From positions 1 to 43,267 of the forward strand of contig NZ_JAAKZY010000079.1 of the NCBI RefSeq assembly GCF_011045015.1: a stretch of 43,267 nt of DNA. The letters run 5' to 3'. A program made the translations under genes and the position numbers. The notes below the pieces were generated by a model. That model made no database searches. It was not told the origin of the DNA and saw nothing but the letters and a program-made list of their open reading frames with translations. The number at the start of each line of letters is the position of its first letter. Position 1 is the stretch's first letter. Below are positions 39,386 through 43,267 of the stretch, in pieces. Origin of the DNA: Streptomyces scabichelini. Its GTDB lineage: Bacteria > Actinomycetota > Actinomycetes > Streptomycetales > Streptomycetaceae.

Positions 39386-39398
39386 GGGGTGAAAACCC

Positions 39399-39399
<1 letters not shown>
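39386..39399. terminator. Short hairpin between lrp and glgB
   Basis: GGGGT and ACCCC pair around a GAAA tetraloop, at the convergent end of the Lrp and glgB genes. The stem touches the glgB stop codon. Short, so weak, but well placed for both strands. Confidence 0.35.
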
Positions 39400-41663
<2,264 letters not shown>

Positions 41664-41676
41664 GGTGTCAGCCTCC

Positions 41677-43077
41677 TCAGGCGCTGTGGAAGAACGAAGG
41701 GGCCGGCGGACCACTGCCGGAGGGGGTTCGGTCGCTTTCGGCGAGACGGGCGACAGCCGCCAGCGGTACGGGCAGCCAGTCGGGCCGGTGCCGGGCCTCG
41801 TACAGCACCTCGTACACGGCCCTGTCCGTCTCGTACGCGCGCAGCAGCCCGGGCTCGTCCCGCGGATCCCACCCCGCCTCGGCGGCGTACCCCGCGCAGT
41901 AGGCGTCCCGGCAGCGCCGTGCCCACGCCGGACGCCACGGGCGGCGGCTGCGTGCGGCGTAGTCGAACGAGCGCAGCATGCCCGCGACATCGCGTACGGG
42001 GGACTGGCGGCGCCGGCGTTCCGCGAGCGGGCGGGCCGGCTCGCCCTCGAAGTCGATGACGAACCACCGCCGCCCGGCGCGCAGCACCTGGCCGAGGTGG
42101 AAGTCACCGTGAATCCGCTGCGCGGGACGGGTCGCGTCGAGATCGGCGAGCGCGTCGAAAGCGGCCCGCAGCCCGGGCGCGTAGGGCAGGAGAGCGGGCA
42201 CGGACTGACTCGTGGCGGCCAGGCGGTCGATCATCGCGGCCGCAAGCCGCCTGTTCCGGCGCTGAGTCGGGGCATCGCACGGGAAGGCGGCCGCCAGCGC
42301 CAGATGCACCTCGGCGGTGGCCCGCCCCAGTTCGTACGCCTCCTCGGTGAAATCCCGTCCCGAGGTGAGGGACTGAAGCGCCAGAGTCCACCCGTCCGTG
42401 GCCTCGGGCAGGAACGGCTGAAGCACACCGAGCGTCGCTTCCTGCGGCTGTGAGGTCCGAAACCACGCCACGGGAGGAGGGACGCGCGTGCAGCCCTGGC
42501 GGACCAGCGCCCACGGCACCTCCAGATCCGGGTTGATGCCGGCCCGGACCCGGCGGAAGACCTTCAGAATGTACGAATCCCCGTACACCAGCGAGGAGTT
42601 GGACTGCTCGGCCTCGAGGAGCCGTGGGGTGAGTCCGGCGGGCACCGTCACCTGTGCGTCGCACTCGAAGCGCAGCGGGCCGGCCGTTCCCGGATGGCGC
42701 AGCCGCTCCAGAAGGAGTCCGGTGGACCGGGGGTCCAGGAAGGCGTCGTACACCATCAGACCGGCCAGCGGACCCTCGCTCGGCCGGCCTATGAAGGCGT
42801 GGACGAGTCCGGGAGGCAGGACATCCCGAACGCCGAGCAGCAGTTGGTAGCAGTCACCGGACGAAGGTCCGTCGGCGCCATGTTGAGCGTGCACCAGAAG
42901 ATGCAGACAGCCCGGATGCAACTCGGTCACCGACACCAGCGTCATATCCGTGACGGGCCGCCCCTTGCCCGCGAACCACCGCTGCCGCGGCAGCCAGGCC
43001 CGCAGCAACCCTGCGACCGAGGTCAGCAGCGGAGCGGAGCCGAAGCGGGCCGGACGGTACGGCGCGGTCTCGGGCAT
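41677..43077 (-). CDS. mak: Maltokinase (Mak/Pep2)
   Basis: A 466-residue kinase that phosphorylates maltose to maltose-1-phosphate, the donor for GlgE. The N-terminal cap shows LRAWLPRQRWFAGKGRPVTD; then EQSNSSLVYGDSYILKVFRR carries the ATP-site lysine; RIHGDFHLGQVLRAGRRWFV holds the catalytic Asp and Asn/Gln region; IDFEGEPARPLAERRRRQSP is the metal loop. The C-terminal half is helical. The ATG at 43077 has AAAGGA upstream; an in-frame start at 43125 lies inside the treS tail. In the usual order treS-mak-glgB. Confidence 0.94.
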   Translation of the reverse strand: MPETAPYRPARFGSAPLLTSVAGLLRAWLPRQRWFAGKGRPVTDMTLVSVTELHPGCLHLLVHAQHGADGPSSGDCYQLLLGVRDVLPPGLVHAFIGRPSEGPLAGLMVYDAFLDPRSTGLLLERLRHPGTAGPLRFECDAQVTVPAGLTPRLLEAEQSNSSLVYGDSYILKVFRRVRAGINPDLEVPWALVRQGCTRVPPPVAWFRTSQPQEATLGVLQPFLPEATDGWTLALQSLTSGRDFTEEAYELGRATAEVHLALAAAFPCDAPTQRRNRRLAAAMIDRLAATSQSVPALLPYAPGLRAAFDALADLDATRPAQRIHGDFHLGQVLRAGRRWFVIDFEGEPARPLAERRRRQSPVRDVAGMLRSFDYAARSRRPWRPAWARRCRDAYCAGYAAEAGWDPRDEPGLLRAYETDRAVYEVLYEARHRPDWLPVPLAAVARLAESDRTPSGSGPPAPSFFHSA

Positions 43078-43105
43078 GAAGGCGCATCCTTTCAATGGCA
43101 CACGA

Positions 43106-43267
43106 TCAAGATCGCCAGCTGGCACTGGTGGGGACCGCCCTGCGCAGTCGGAACCAGTAGAAGCCGTGGCCGGCGAGGGTGAGGAGGTAGGGCAGGTCGC
43201 CGATGGCGGGGAAGCGGACGCCGCCGATGAGTTCGACGGGGTGGCGGCCGTTGAAGGTCTGCAGGTC
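43106..43267 (-). CDS. treS: Trehalose synthase, C-terminal end only
   Basis: The last 53 codons of a gene entering from the right edge: DLQTFNGRHPVELIGGVRFP, AIGDLPYLLTLAGHGFYWFR, then LRRAVPTSASWRS and a stop. The GHGFYWFRL ending is typical of trehalose synthase/GH13 C-terminal domains. The protein interconverts trehalose and maltose and feeds the maltokinase, whose start is 28 bases downstream. The catalytic domain is outside the window. Confidence 0.85.
   Translation of the reverse strand, partial: DLQTFNGRHPVELIGGVRFPAIGDLPYLLTLAGHGFYWFRLRRAVPTSASWRS

Noticed and set aside
41664..42107. Longer N-terminus of the branching enzyme
   Set aside because: It lies inside the maltokinase gene; the GTG at 41663 has a strong ribosome site.

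Overview
The window comes from a high-GC actinomycete, almost certainly a Streptomyces or close relative. The signs are a strong G/C bias at third codon positions, frequent GTG/TTG starts, twin-arginine and lipoprotein signals, and typical Streptomyces families (TerD, DUF574 methyltransferase, DUF6479, CsbD, ANTAR, SigB-type sigma factor, DUF4032, treS-mak-glgB). No rRNA, tRNA, CRISPR array, transposase or phage gene was seen.

1-9.8 kb: a TerD protein cut by the window edge, a two-domain VOC protein, a DUF574 methyltransferase, an MBL-fold hydrolase and a DUF1232 membrane protein, all on the minus strand. On the plus strand follow a 1076-residue Tat-exported propeller/amidohydrolase fusion, an AadA-like nucleotidyltransferase and an orphan ChvE-type sugar-binding lipoprotein. 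An AlkB dioxygenase closes the block.

9.9-23.3 kb: a stress and envelope region. It holds three short proteins, a SigB-family sigma factor without a neighbouring anti-sigma gene, an ANTAR protein, CsbD, an Orn/Lys/Arg decarboxylase, a LigD split into ligase and phosphoesterase genes, a secreted SH3-like protein, an ECF sigma factor overlapping a single-span membrane protein, a universal stress protein, a DUF4032 protein and a DUF485-acetate symporter pair. Two minus-strand sites match the SigB-type promoter pattern GNNT-N14-16-GGGTAY, before the DUF6479 gene and before the ligD pair.

23.8-28.5 kb: an unrecognised 177-residue protein behind a good promoter, a divergent lysG/lysE pair, and a divergent EamA exporter/TetR pair around a perfect inverted repeat with 18-bp arms. 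A VOC protein follows.

28.6-37.8 kb: the most interesting region, eight tightly packed plus-strand genes. They encode a Tat lipoprotein sugar-binding protein, two CUT1 permeases, a type-B carboxylesterase, a ROK repressor, a pyranose-oxidase-like GMC flavoenzyme, a CDA-fold deaminase and an IolE/xylose-isomerase-like TIM barrel. A 20-bp palindrome overlaps the predicted -10 element. I read it as an import-and-dismantle pathway for a glycoside: optional deacylation, sugar oxidation (probably at C2 or C3), cleavage or isomerisation of the keto-sugar, and deamination of an amino-substituted aglycone or base. The substrate is unknown.

37.7-43.3 kb: a Leu/Val/Phe-type amino-acid dehydrogenase divergent from an Lrp regulator, then the minus-strand glycogen/trehalose operon treS (C-terminus only), maltokinase and glgB.
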